NCBI GenBank assembly: GCA_943846715.1
Contig: OX044356.1
Location: 992,001-1,056,000 of the forward strand
DNA length: 64,000 bases
DNA from: TMED14 sp002378565
Lineage (GTDB): Bacteria; Bacteroidota; Bacteroidia; Flavobacteriales; Schleiferiaceae
Reading direction: 5' to 3'
Under the pieces are notes generated by a model. It worked only from the letters and a program-made list of their open reading frames with translations, had not been told where the DNA came from and ran no database searches. The number at the start of each line of letters is the position of its first letter. The first letter of the stretch is position 1. The position numbers were made by a program, and so were the translations under genes. Below, one piece after another: positions 25,645-34,383 of this stretch.

Positions 25645-26595
25645 ATGCACAATCACCACAATACAGGCAATAAAGACACACGATCTGGCTTTGGCATTGG
25701 CCTTCACGAACTTGGCCAAGAGAATGACCAAGTCGTTGCCCTGTGCGCAGACCTGACGGGTTCCTTGAAAATGAATGCCTTTGCTGATGACTTTCCCGAT
25801 CGTTTCTTTCAGGTTGGCATCGCAGAAGCTCACATGATGAGCATGGCTGCTGGACTAACCATTGGTGGGAAAATCCCTTTCACTGGCACCTTTGCCAATT
25901 TCTCAACTGGCCGCGTTTATGATCAGATTCGTCAGTCCATTGCCTATTCAGGCAAACCTGTGAAAATTTGCGCTTCACATGCAGGCTTGACCTTGGGTGA
26001 AGACGGCGCAACACACCAAATTTTGGAAGACATTGGATTGATGAAAATGCTCCCAAGCATGACAGTCATTGTGCCTTGTGATCACAATCAAACCAAGGCT
26101 GCGACCAAGGCCATTGCTCATTTTGATGGCCCCGTCTACCTGCGATTTGGTCGACCAAAAGTGCCCAATTTCACCCCCGCAGACACCACCTTCCAGATAG
26201 GGGTTGCCGATGTATTGACAACAGGAAGCGATGTCACCATTGCCGCCTGTGGTCACTTGGTCTGGGAAGCTCTTGAGGCTGCCAATGCCCTTGAGGCTGA
26301 AGGTATTTCTGCTGAGGTCATCAATTTCTCTACCATCAAACCTTTGGATAAAAAGGCCCTGCTGGCATCGGTCGGAAAAACGGGTCGATTGGTGACCGCT
26401 GAGGAGCACCAACGCAATGGCGGTCTAGGTGACAGCCTGGCACAGCTATTAGCCTTGGAGATGCCTAGCCCTGTTGAAATGGTTGCCGTCAATGACAGTT
26501 TTGGTGAAAGCGGCACACCCGCTCAACTCATGGATAAATATGGCCTGAACACAAAAAGCATCATTGCTTCCGTGCATCGCGTCATGTCGCGTTAA
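25645..26595 (+). CDS. Transketolase, C-terminal (pyrimidine-binding) subunit
   Basis: This 316-residue partner of the protein encoded at 23392-24240 has the pyrimidine-binding domain with VGIAEAHMMSMAAGL (the glutamate that activates ThDP), PFTGTFANFSTGRVYDQIRQ, SHAGLTLGEDGATHQ and the transketolase C-terminal domain (AEEHQRNGGLGDSLAQ). It completes the ThDP active site when paired with the N-terminal subunit. It is separated from its partner by the VWA gene. A short gap leads to an ECF sigma factor gene. Confidence 0.95.
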   Translation: MHNHHNTGNKDTRSGFGIGLHELGQENDQVVALCADLTGSLKMNAFADDFPDRFFQVGIAEAHMMSMAAGLTIGGKIPFTGTFANFSTGRVYDQIRQSIAYSGKPVKICASHAGLTLGEDGATHQILEDIGLMKMLPSMTVIVPCDHNQTKAATKAIAHFDGPVYLRFGRPKVPNFTPADTTFQIGVADVLTTGSDVTIAACGHLVWEALEAANALEAEGISAEVINFSTIKPLDKKALLASVGKTGRLVTAEEHQRNGGLGDSLAQLLALEMPSPVEMVAVNDSFGESGTPAQLMDKYGLNTKSIIASVHRVMSR

Positions 26596-26641
26596 TTAAT
26601 GGCCTGCTAACCTTGGCGAGGTTCTTGCAGCCTGACAACGC

Positions 26642-27193
26642 ATGAGTTCAGAATCAACCATTCGTACGGCCTTTGACCGCGGTGATTTTCGTCTAGCCTT
26701 TGAGGCAATGGCAGAAGCTTATGCCAGCGATTTTTTCCGAACAGCTCTGCGTATTGTGTTGGATCATGACGCTGCCAATGACGTGGTTCAAGAGGCCAGC
26801 ATCAAAATGTGGCAAAAACTCCCGTTGTTTCGCGGCGATTCCATGTTCAAAACATGGGGTTATCGCATTGTGGTGAACGAAGCATTGACACATTTAAGGA
26901 AAAACCGACGCTTTGTATCAGGTGACTTCAGCGATCTCATTGCGCCAAGCAGCCCCCTTTACAACGGTGATGACATCCTTGAGGAACTCTACCGAGCTAT
27001 GGCAACCTTGCCAGATAAGCAACGCATCACCTTTCAGTTGAGGTATTTTGATGACAATGCTTATGCAGATATCGCTGCCACCTTGAATCGCTCAGAGGGA
27101 GCCTGCAAAGCCAACTACCACCATGCCGTGAATAAAATTAAAAAACATTTCAAAGAATTAAACCTCACAGGACCTTTTGCGTCTATTCTATAA
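26642..27193 (+). CDS. ECF-type RNA polymerase sigma factor
   Basis: The protein has 183 residues with sigma region 2 (DHDAANDVVQEASIKMWQKL, RGDSMFKTWGYRIVVNEAL) and region 4 (MATLPDKQRITFQLRYFDDNAYADIAATL and the helix-turn-helix SEGACKANYHHAVNKIKKH). It should direct RNA polymerase to a small stress or envelope regulon. It is followed after 5 bases by a small membrane protein and then by a Spy-like periplasmic protein. That arrangement is typical of a sigma factor kept in check by an envelope-sensing partner. Confidence 0.93.
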   Translation: MSSESTIRTAFDRGDFRLAFEAMAEAYASDFFRTALRIVLDHDAANDVVQEASIKMWQKLPLFRGDSMFKTWGYRIVVNEALTHLRKNRRFVSGDFSDLIAPSSPLYNGDDILEELYRAMATLPDKQRITFQLRYFDDNAYADIAATLNRSEGACKANYHHAVNKIKKHFKELNLTGPFASIL

Positions 27194-27198
27194 CAACG

Positions 27199-27552
27199 AT
27201 GAAAACTCAACCTACAGCCCCTAACAAGGATGGCATCACCATCAGCCCCATCGATCACGATGGCTATGTTGCTGCCATGATGACTGCCATGGATCAGTCC
27301 AGGGCTCAGCATGCTGCTCCCTTGAGTTTTTGGCCCATTGTGAAATCCCTTAGCACTTATGCCATTGCCGCTTCCCTGGTGTTGGTCGTTTCGCTCAATC
27401 GGGAGACCCCACATAGCCAAGATGAATTGATGACCGATGAAATTGCTTGGGAAGCTGTGGAATCTGGTTTCATCGATATCAACCTAGAAGATTTGACTGC
27501 ATCCTTGACGCAGGATGATCTCCTTTACCTTAACAATAAATCCAATTTTTAA
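27199..27552 (+). CDS. Small single-pass membrane protein, candidate anti-sigma factor
   Basis: The protein has 117 residues: a soluble N-terminal part of about 50, one membrane segment (about residues 45-67, STYAIAASLVLVVSL) and an acidic C-terminal part of about 50 (MTDEIAWEAVESGFIDINLEDLTASL). Its position directly after an ECF sigma gene and its one-helix topology fit an anti-sigma factor. I see no zinc-binding ASD motif (HxxxCxxC), so this rests on context alone. The acidic tail, predicted periplasmic, could contact the Spy-like protein encoded next. Confidence 0.7.
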   Translation: MKTQPTAPNKDGITISPIDHDGYVAAMMTAMDQSRAQHAAPLSFWPIVKSLSTYAIAASLVLVVSLNRETPHSQDELMTDEIAWEAVESGFIDINLEDLTASLTQDDLLYLNNKSNF

Positions 27553-27562
27553 CTTATCAATC

Positions 27563-28096
27563 ATGAAATACCTTTTCATTGCCCTGATTGCCGTAAGTAG
27601 CCTGACATCTGTTGGGCAAAAACATGACAAGCATGACGGCAAGCATACCTCAGAAATGCACGAACGCTTGCAAACCGCGCACGTTGGTTTCATCACCAAT
27701 GAGCTCTCGTTGACTGAAGCTGAAGCGCAAGCCTTCTGGCCTGTTTACAATGCCCACAAAGCAGATAAAAAGGCCCTGATGGGCACGCATGACATGAAAT
27801 CCATGCACAAAAACCAGCAATCCATGGACAAGCTCTCCGAGAAAGAGGCCTTGGTACTTTTAGAAAAAATGACCGCCCACCGCTCAGCAGTGACGTCCCT
27901 TGAGCAGTCCTACCAATCAAAGTACCTGGCGGTTCTACCTGCCAACAAGGTGCTGATGCTTCATCATGCAGAAATGCAATTTAAGCAGCGCGTCATGGAA
28001 CGCTTCAAGCGCGGCCATGAAGCAAGGACAAAGAAAGCCAACCATGGCAAGCGAAGCAAGGACTCAAGACATCCAGGCATGGCCAGGGAACAATAG
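27563..28096 (+). CDS. Spy/CpxP-like periplasmic protein, candidate stress sensor
   Basis: The protein has 177 residues from ATG 27563; upstream in-frame codons overlap the previous gene and lack a signal peptide. MKYLFIALIAVSSLTSVGQ is a signal peptide. The mature part is His/Lys-rich (KHDKHDGKHTSEMHERL) and helical. It includes LSLTEAEAQAFWPVYNAHKADKKALM, which resembles the LTxxQ-type helices of Spy/CpxP and of the periplasmic sensors that control metal-responsive ECF factors. The C-terminus is very basic (KKANHGKRSKDSRH). His-rich stretches could bind metal. It ends the sigma cassette. Confidence 0.75.
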   Translation: MKYLFIALIAVSSLTSVGQKHDKHDGKHTSEMHERLQTAHVGFITNELSLTEAEAQAFWPVYNAHKADKKALMGTHDMKSMHKNQQSMDKLSEKEALVLLEKMTAHRSAVTSLEQSYQSKYLAVLPANKVLMLHHAEMQFKQRVMERFKRGHEARTKKANHGKRSKDSRHPGMAREQ

Positions 28097-28131
28097 CTAT
28101 GAGCTGATACGGGGTTCTGATGCATTCCACC

Positions 28132-28139
28132 TAACTTTG
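28132..28139 (+). promoter_or_regulatory. TAnnTTTG -7 box of the aminotransferase gene
   Basis: TAACTTTG ends 10 bases before the ATG at 28150, predicting a leader of only a few bases. No -33 element is evident. Confidence 0.45.
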
Positions 28140-28149
28140 GCGAAGACCT

Positions 28150-29349
28150 ATGGATCTTCGCCAACTTTTTTTGCAACACATTGCGCCAACGGTTCCTGAA
28201 CCATTGGCCATGGAATTCACCCATGCAAAAGGCGTCATGCTGCACCGTGCAGATGGCGATTCATTGATGGATTTGATTTCTGGGATTGGCGTGGCCAATG
28301 TTGGGCACTCAAACCCTAAGGTGATACAAGCTGTACAAAATCAAGCAGCATCTTACATGCATTTGATGGTCTACGGTGAGATCATGCAGCAACCACAAGT
28401 GATGTATGCAGCAAAGCTCTGTCAATCCCTCCACACATCCCTGAATTCTGTTTATTGGACCAACTCAGGCACAGAGGCCATCGAAGGCGCCATGAAAGTG
28501 GCAAAGAAGGTGACGGGACGAACGGGTTTCATCTCTTTTCAAGGCAGCTACCATGGGTCATCACATGGGGCCATGTCTGCCATGGGCAATGAGGACTTCA
28601 AGCGTGCCTACCGCCCCTTTCTACCTGACTACCATTGCTTTCCGCTGGGTTCTACTGAGGCCATTGAGGCCATTGGGCCTGGTACAGCAGGGGTTTTGAT
28701 TGAAATCATTCAATCAGAATCTGGCTATGAAGTGGTTGACCCCGTCTACCTGAGATCCTTGCAAGCAGCCTGTCAAAAGCATGGTGCGATGCTGATTGTC
28801 GACGAAATACAAACTGGATTTGGCCGAACTGGCAACCTGTTTGCTCATCAAAGCATTGGCATACAACCAGACATCCTTTGTCTTGCTAAGGCATTAGGGG
28901 GCGGCATGCCCCTGGGTGCCTTTATCGCCCGACGAGAACACATGCTAAGTCTATCCACTGCCCCTATACTTGGTCACCTAACCACTTTTGGCGGTCACCC
29001 TGTCAGTTGTGCCGCCGGGTTGGCAGCTATGGAAATACTTGAAACCTCTGGATGGATTGATCAGATTGCATCCAAAGAGGCCTTGATTCGGTCGACACTA
29101 GTCCACAAGGGCATTGTAGCCATTCATGGCAAAGGTTTGATGTTAGGTATCGAGTTGCTGGATGAAAACCTAGCCATGGCATTGGCCGGAAGGTTGATGG
29201 AGAACGGTTTCTTCCTAGATTGGTTTCTTTACAGCAGCAAGCGATTGCGCCTGAGCCCACCCCTTTGCATCACTGAAAAAGAACTCAAGCAAGCATGCCA
29301 TGCGTTCTTAGCCCATCTTCAACAATTGATCGATGAAAAACCTGCCTGA
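28150..29349 (+). CDS. Class-III pyridoxal-phosphate aminotransferase
   Basis: The protein has 399 residues. Its motifs include YWTNSGTEAIEGAMKVAKK, SYHGSSHGAMSAMGN, VDEIQTGFGRTGNLFA and the PLP lysine in CLAKALGGGMPLGAF. The family includes acetylornithine, ornithine and 4-aminobutyrate aminotransferases; annotation pipelines usually stop at 'aspartate aminotransferase family'. No arginine-biosynthesis gene is adjacent, so the substrate is undecided. It overlaps the next gene by 17 bases. Confidence 0.92.
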   Translation: MDLRQLFLQHIAPTVPEPLAMEFTHAKGVMLHRADGDSLMDLISGIGVANVGHSNPKVIQAVQNQAASYMHLMVYGEIMQQPQVMYAAKLCQSLHTSLNSVYWTNSGTEAIEGAMKVAKKVTGRTGFISFQGSYHGSSHGAMSAMGNEDFKRAYRPFLPDYHCFPLGSTEAIEAIGPGTAGVLIEIIQSESGYEVVDPVYLRSLQAACQKHGAMLIVDEIQTGFGRTGNLFAHQSIGIQPDILCLAKALGGGMPLGAFIARREHMLSLSTAPILGHLTTFGGHPVSCAAGLAAMEILETSGWIDQIASKEALIRSTLVHKGIVAIHGKGLMLGIELLDENLAMALAGRLMENGFFLDWFLYSSKRLRLSPPLCITEKELKQACHAFLAHLQQLIDEKPA

Positions 29350-29569
29350 CAAACCAGCTAACAATGCCATCATGCAAGGGGCTTTCCTGCTCAGTTTAGC
29401 CTTCCCATTGATGTTTGGTGGCCCCGCCATGTACTTTTGGATTGGTGCCCCAGCATTGGCCGATGGTCAATGGCTCACCCCTGCCCTTTGTATCCTAGCC
29501 ATGGCATCTGGCGTTGTAATTGGCTTCATTGGAATCAAGACCATTCTCCGTGGAATTTTTGAAGACTGA
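29333..29569 (+). CDS. Small two-helix membrane protein (DUF6095-like)
   Basis: The protein has 78 residues with two hydrophobic segments (about residues 16-38 and 48-70) and a GP turn in FPLMFGGPAMYFW, ending IGIKTILRGIFED. It resembles the small DUF6095-type proteins of Flavobacteriia; I am moderately sure of the family and know no function. Its start lies inside the aminotransferase gene (17-base overlap), so the two are co-translated. A strong terminator follows 19 bases later. Confidence 0.7.
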   Translation: MKNLPDKPANNAIMQGAFLLSLAFPLMFGGPAMYFWIGAPALADGQWLTPALCILAMASGVVIGFIGIKTILRGIFED

Positions 29570-29588
29570 AAGTGACTTGACTGCATAA

Positions 29589-29620
29589 AATAAGCCGCCC
29601 TGAAAAGGCGGCTTATTTGT
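29589..29620. terminator. Strong bidirectional intrinsic terminator
   Basis: A perfect 11-bp stem (AATAAGCCGCC with GGCGGCTTATT) and a 7-base loop. It lies between the plus-strand aminotransferase run and the minus-strand rpoBC operon, with T-rich flanks on both strands. It should stop both convergent transcripts. Confidence 0.85.
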
Positions 29621-29638
29621 TTCATGCAATGATTGGGA

Positions 29639-29950
29639 TCAAGCTTCCCCTGTGGGGCCACCAAACCCAATGGGAATGGACGGCTGCTCCAATTCGGTTA
29701 CGGTGCCATGACTGGCCTCATAACGCCTGATGTTGTCATTGAGCGCACCCAACAAGCGCTTCGCATGCTGTGGTGATATAATGATTCTGGATTTTACCTG
29801 TGCTTTTGGCACACCTGGCATCATCTGAATGAAATCAATCACAAACTCAGAAGGGGAATGGTTGATGACAGCTAGGTTGCTATAAACACCGTCCGCCTTC
29901 TCGGGCGTTAATTCAATTTGAATCTCCTGGTCTTGTTTTTTTTCTGACAT
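29639..29950 (-). CDS. DUF3467-type protein downstream of rpoC
   Basis: The protein has 103 residues with YSNLAVINHSPSEFVIDFIQMMPG, AQVKSRIIISPQHAKRLLGALNDNI. This matches the short DUF3467 family found in Bacteroidota immediately after rpoC. Function unknown; the location suggests a link to transcription. Its start overlaps the rpoC stop by one base, so it belongs to the rpoBC transcript and is the last gene before the terminator. Confidence 0.88.
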   Translation of the reverse strand: MSEKKQDQEIQIELTPEKADGVYSNLAVINHSPSEFVIDFIQMMPGVPKAQVKSRIIISPQHAKRLLGALNDNIRRYEASHGTVTELEQPSIPIGFGGPTGEA

Positions 29951-32900
29951 CAGTCCTTGGTTTCAGTTATGGTATCAGAAACAACCTCAGGAGCAACCTC
30001 GGCAACAACCTCAGTAACAACTTCTGGAGCAACCTCAGAAATGACCTCAGCTGTCTCAATATCTACAGAGCGCGTTGCCAACATGGCTTCATACTCATCA
30101 ACATTGCCAACGACTGCATCGTAGTAGTGCTCAAGTCCTGTGCCCGCAGGGATGCGGTGACCAACAATAACATTTTCTTTCAATCCTCTCAAGGTGTCGC
30201 GTTTACCTGCAATAGACGCCTCATTGAGCACCTTAGTTGTTTCCTGGAAGGATGCGGCCGATACCCATGATTTGGTCTGCAAGGAAGCCCTTGTGATACC
30301 CTGAAGAATCAACTTCGCTGTGGCAGGGTTTGCATCACGTGCCTCAACCAATGCCTTATCATTGCGCTTAAGCAAAGAGTTCTCATCGCGCAATTGACGT
30401 GCGCCGATGATTTGTCCTGCAGTCAACTCCTCGCTGTCACCCGCTTCAATAACCACCTTTTTGTCAAAGATGTCATCATTGGCCAACATGAAGTCCTGAA
30501 CATGCGTAAGGTGTCCTTCCAAAAGCTTGGTGTCACCTGCATCAACCACATTGACTTTGCGCATCATTTGACGCACAATCACTTCAAAGTGCTTGTCATT
30601 AATTTTCACACCCTGAAGACGGTATACATCCTGAATTTCATTCACGAGGTACTCCTGAACAGCTGTTGGGCCTTTGATCGCTAGGATATCTGATGGTGTA
30701 ATGGCACCTTCACTCAATGGTGTACCGGCACGTACAAAGTCATTTTCCTGAACCAAAATCTGCTTGGATAGTTTGATCAAATACTTGCGCTGATCGCCCG
30801 TGCGGCTTTCAATGATGATCTCACGATTACCTCGCTTGATCTTGCCGTAAGACACAGTGCCATCCGTGGTAGCTACAACAGCTGGATTGGATGGGTTACG
30901 TGCTTCGAGCAATTCTGTGACACGGGGTAAACCGCCCGTGATATCACCCGCCTTAGAGCTTTTGCGTGGAATCTTAACAAGAATTTTACCTGTTTTGATG
31001 GTCTCTGTATCATCAACCATGATATGCGCACCAACAGGCAAAGTGTATTGCTTGATTTCCTTGCCCTTTTTGTCCAAAATCTGTACCATTGGTACAAGTT
31101 TCTTGTTGCGGCTATCTACGATGACCTTGTCTTGGAAACCGGTTTGCTCATCGATCTCAACTTTGTAGGTGACACCTTGAACCACATCAGCGAACCCAAT
31201 GGAACCACCGTATTCGGAGATGATGACAGCATTGTAAGGATCCCATGTACAAAGAATCTCGGCTTTCTTCACCTTGTCGCCATCCTTGACAAGCAATGTT
31301 GAGCCATATGGCACATTACCTGACATGACAACAACACCAGACTTGGCATCAATCACACGCAGTTCACCTGTGCGGCCAATCACGATGCTTGACTTTTTGC
31401 CTTCAGAGTCCTCACCGATCACCGTTCGAACATCCTCCAATTCAATTTTACCTTCGAATTTTGCGGAAATATTGCTGACCTCAGAAATGTTGCCTGCTGT
31501 TCCACCAACGTGGAACGTACGCAAGGTCAACTGGGTACCCGGCTCACCAATGGACTGCGCTGCAATCACACCTACGGACTCACCACGTTGAACCATTTTT
31601 GCTGATGCCAAGTTGCGGCCATAGCATTTGGAGCAAATACCCCGCTTGGTCTCACATGTCAATGGAGAACGCACCTCAACCGTCTCAATGGGTGATGCAT
31701 CCAAAGTAAGAGACATGTCATCGCTGATCAATTCACCTGCTTCAACATAAACATCTCCAGAAATTGGGTCAATGATGTCATGCAAACTGATACGGCCTGC
31801 AATACGGGCACTCATTTTCTCATAGACTTCATCGTTCTTGATCAAATCAGAGATTTCTAAACCACGCAGGGTTTCACAATCCACTTCATTGACGATGACA
31901 TCTTGTGCGACATCATGCAAACGACGGGTTAGGTAACCTGCATCAGCCGTCTTCAAGGCTGTATCTGCAAGACCCTTACGCGCACCGTGGGTTGAAATGA
32001 AGTACTCCAAGATGGAAAGACCCTCCTTAAAGTTTGATATAATCGGGTTTTCAATAATTGCCCCGCCGCCTGAAGCAGACTTCTTAGGCTTGGCCATCAA
32101 ACCACGCATACCAGATAGCTGACGAATCTGCTCCTTGGAACCACGTGCACCAGAATCCAACATCATGTAGATGGGGTTAAATCCTTGGCGATCATTGGTC
32201 AAATCCTTCATGGCTGCCATGGTCAAACGCGCATTGGCATTGGTCCATACATCAATGACTTGATTGTAACGCTCATTGTTGGTGATCAGACCCATGTTGT
32301 AGTTCATGAGAATGGATTCAACCTCATCATTGGCCTTTTGAACCAATGACTCCTTCAACTCAGGGACGTTGATGTCACCCAACGAGAAGGATAAACCACC
32401 TTTGAATGCCTGGCTGTAACCCAAGTCCTTGATCTCGTCAAGGAATTGTGCGGTGCGAGGTACATCAGTCTTGGTAAGGATGTGCGCAATGATTTCACGC
32501 AAGGCCTTCTTCGTCAACACTTCATTGATAAAGCCAACTTCTTCAGGCACATATTGATTGAACAATACACGACCCACAGATGTCTCAATGATTTTGTTGA
32601 CCAATTGGTCATTCTCCATCACTGCAGCACGCACTTTGATGTAGGCATTGAGCTCAATAACCCCTTCATTCAAGGCAATATTCACCTCTTCAGCGGAGTA
32701 AAATATCATCCCTTCTCCCTTGATGGGGTCATTGGGTAAATTTCGTTTGGCCTTGGTCATGTAATAGAGGCCCAACACCATATCCTGTGAAGGAACAGTG
32801 ATCGGAGATCCATTGGCTGGGTTCAAAATGTTGTGTGAACCAAGCATCAAAACCTGGGCTTCCAAAATTGCTGCAGGGCCTAATGGCAAGTGAACAGCCA

Positions 32901-34350
32901 TTTGGTCACCATCAAAGTCAGCGTTGAATGCTGTACAAGCAAGCGGGTGCAATTGGATGGCTTTGCCTTCAATCATTTTTGGTTGGAAAGCCTGAATACC
33001 TAAACGGTGCAATGTTGGTGCACGGTTAAGTAAGACAGGGTGTCCCTTCATGACATTCTCAAGGATGTCCCATACCACAGCTTCACGGCTGTCTATGATC
33101 TTCTTTGCAGACTTGACCGTCTTCACAATACCTCTTTCAATGAGCTTGCGAACGACAAATGGCTTGTACAATTCAGCGGCCATATCCTTTGGTAAACCAC
33201 ATTCATGGAGCTTGAGGCTTGGACCAACAACAATAACTGAACGTGCAGAATAATCCACACGCTTACCCAGCAAGTTTTGACGGAAACGACCTTGCTTGCC
33301 CTTGAGAGAGTCAGACAGGGATTTCAAGGGGCGGTTGCCTTCAGTCTTAACAGCTGAGCTCTTACGCGTGTTGTCATAGAGGCTGTCAACAGACTCCTGC
33401 AACATGCGTTTCTCATTGCGCAAAATCACTTCAGGTGCCTTGATCTCCAACAAGCGCTTCAAGCGATTGTTGCGAATGATGACACGGCGGTAAAGGTCAT
33501 TGAGGTCAGATGTTGCAAAGCGACCACCATCCAATGGCACCAATGGGCGCAATTCAGGTGGAATCACAGGAACAACCTTGACAATCATCCACTCAGGGCG
33601 ATTCTCAATGCGGGTGTTGGATTCACGCAGTGACTCAACAACATTCAAGCGCTTCAAAGCTTCTGCCTTTCGCTGCTGTGACGTCTCATTGTTGGCCTTG
33701 TTGCGTAATTGGTAGGACAGGCTGTCCAAGTCCAGGCGTTGGAGCAACATCAACAGAGCTTCAGCGCCCATTTTAGCAATGAACTTATTGGGATCTGAAT
33801 CTTCCAAGTAATGGTTCTCCTGGCTGTTTGGCAAACCATCCAAGGTGTCCAAATACTCCTCTTCTGTCAAGAAATGCATGTGCTCATAAGCATTGCCTTC
33901 AGCATCCTTAGCTAAACCATTTTGAATGACCACATAGCGCTCATAGTAAATGATCATGTCTAACTTCTTGGTTGGCACACCAAGGAGGTAACCAATCTTA
34001 TTGGGCAATGAACGGAAATACCAGATATGAGCTACAGGCACCACCAAATTGATGTGACCAATGCGCTCACGGCGAACATTCTTCTCAGTAACCTCAACAC
34101 CACAACGGTCACAAACAATGCCCTTGTAGCGAATGCGTTTGTACTTGCCACAAGCACATTCGAAATCCTTCATTGGACCAAAGATGCGCTCACAGAACAA
34201 GCCATCACGCTCAGGTTTGTGCGTGCGGTAGTTAATGGTTTCAGGTTTAAGCACCTCGCCACGTGACTTCTCCAAAAAGGTTTCTGGAGCCGTCAGGCTG
34301 ATGGTGATAGCGTTGAAGCTTCCTGTGGGTTGGTATTCGTGCTTTCTCAT
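29950..34350 (-). CDS. rpoC: DNA-directed RNA polymerase subunit beta'
   Basis: Largest RNA polymerase subunit, 1466 residues. The N-terminal zinc site is CACGKYKRIRYKGIVCDRCG, the catalytic Mg2+ loop is NADFDGDQMAVH, and the second cysteine cluster is CETKRGICSKCYG. A trigger-loop region (GEPGTQLTLRTFHVGG) is present. The extreme C-terminus (about residues 1430-1466) is an acidic, Val/Glu-rich repeat in which SEVAPEVV and AEVAPEVV recur, unlike the core. The start is 33 bases after the rpoB stop. Confidence 0.98.
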   Translation of the reverse strand: MRKHEYQPTGSFNAITISLTAPETFLEKSRGEVLKPETINYRTHKPERDGLFCERIFGPMKDFECACGKYKRIRYKGIVCDRCGVEVTEKNVRRERIGHINLVVPVAHIWYFRSLPNKIGYLLGVPTKKLDMIIYYERYVVIQNGLAKDAEGNAYEHMHFLTEEEYLDTLDGLPNSQENHYLEDSDPNKFIAKMGAEALLMLLQRLDLDSLSYQLRNKANNETSQQRKAEALKRLNVVESLRESNTRIENRPEWMIVKVVPVIPPELRPLVPLDGGRFATSDLNDLYRRVIIRNNRLKRLLEIKAPEVILRNEKRMLQESVDSLYDNTRKSSAVKTEGNRPLKSLSDSLKGKQGRFRQNLLGKRVDYSARSVIVVGPSLKLHECGLPKDMAAELYKPFVVRKLIERGIVKTVKSAKKIIDSREAVVWDILENVMKGHPVLLNRAPTLHRLGIQAFQPKMIEGKAIQLHPLACTAFNADFDGDQMAVHLPLGPAAILEAQVLMLGSHNILNPANGSPITVPSQDMVLGLYYMTKAKRNLPNDPIKGEGMIFYSAEEVNIALNEGVIELNAYIKVRAAVMENDQLVNKIIETSVGRVLFNQYVPEEVGFINEVLTKKALREIIAHILTKTDVPRTAQFLDEIKDLGYSQAFKGGLSFSLGDINVPELKESLVQKANDEVESILMNYNMGLITNNERYNQVIDVWTNANARLTMAAMKDLTNDRQGFNPIYMMLDSGARGSKEQIRQLSGMRGLMAKPKKSASGGGAIIENPIISNFKEGLSILEYFISTHGARKGLADTALKTADAGYLTRRLHDVAQDVIVNEVDCETLRGLEISDLIKNDEVYEKMSARIAGRISLHDIIDPISGDVYVEAGELISDDMSLTLDASPIETVEVRSPLTCETKRGICSKCYGRNLASAKMVQRGESVGVIAAQSIGEPGTQLTLRTFHVGGTAGNISEVSNISAKFEGKIELEDVRTVIGEDSEGKKSSIVIGRTGELRVIDAKSGVVVMSGNVPYGSTLLVKDGDKVKKAEILCTWDPYNAVIISEYGGSIGFADVVQGVTYKVEIDEQTGFQDKVIVDSRNKKLVPMVQILDKKGKEIKQYTLPVGAHIMVDDTETIKTGKILVKIPRKSSKAGDITGGLPRVTELLEARNPSNPAVVATTDGTVSYGKIKRGNREIIIESRTGDQRKYLIKLSKQILVQENDFVRAGTPLSEGAITPSDILAIKGPTAVQEYLVNEIQDVYRLQGVKINDKHFEVIVRQMMRKVNVVDAGDTKLLEGHLTHVQDFMLANDDIFDKKVVIEAGDSEELTAGQIIGARQLRDENSLLKRNDKALVEARDANPATAKLILQGITRASLQTKSWVSAASFQETTKVLNEASIAGKRDTLRGLKENVIVGHRIPAGTGLEHYYDAVVGNVDEYEAMLATRSVDIETAEVISEVAPEVVTEVVAEVAPEVVSDTITETKD

Positions 34351-34383
34351 GTGAAAATACTTTATGTTCGCTTTAACAGGTAA

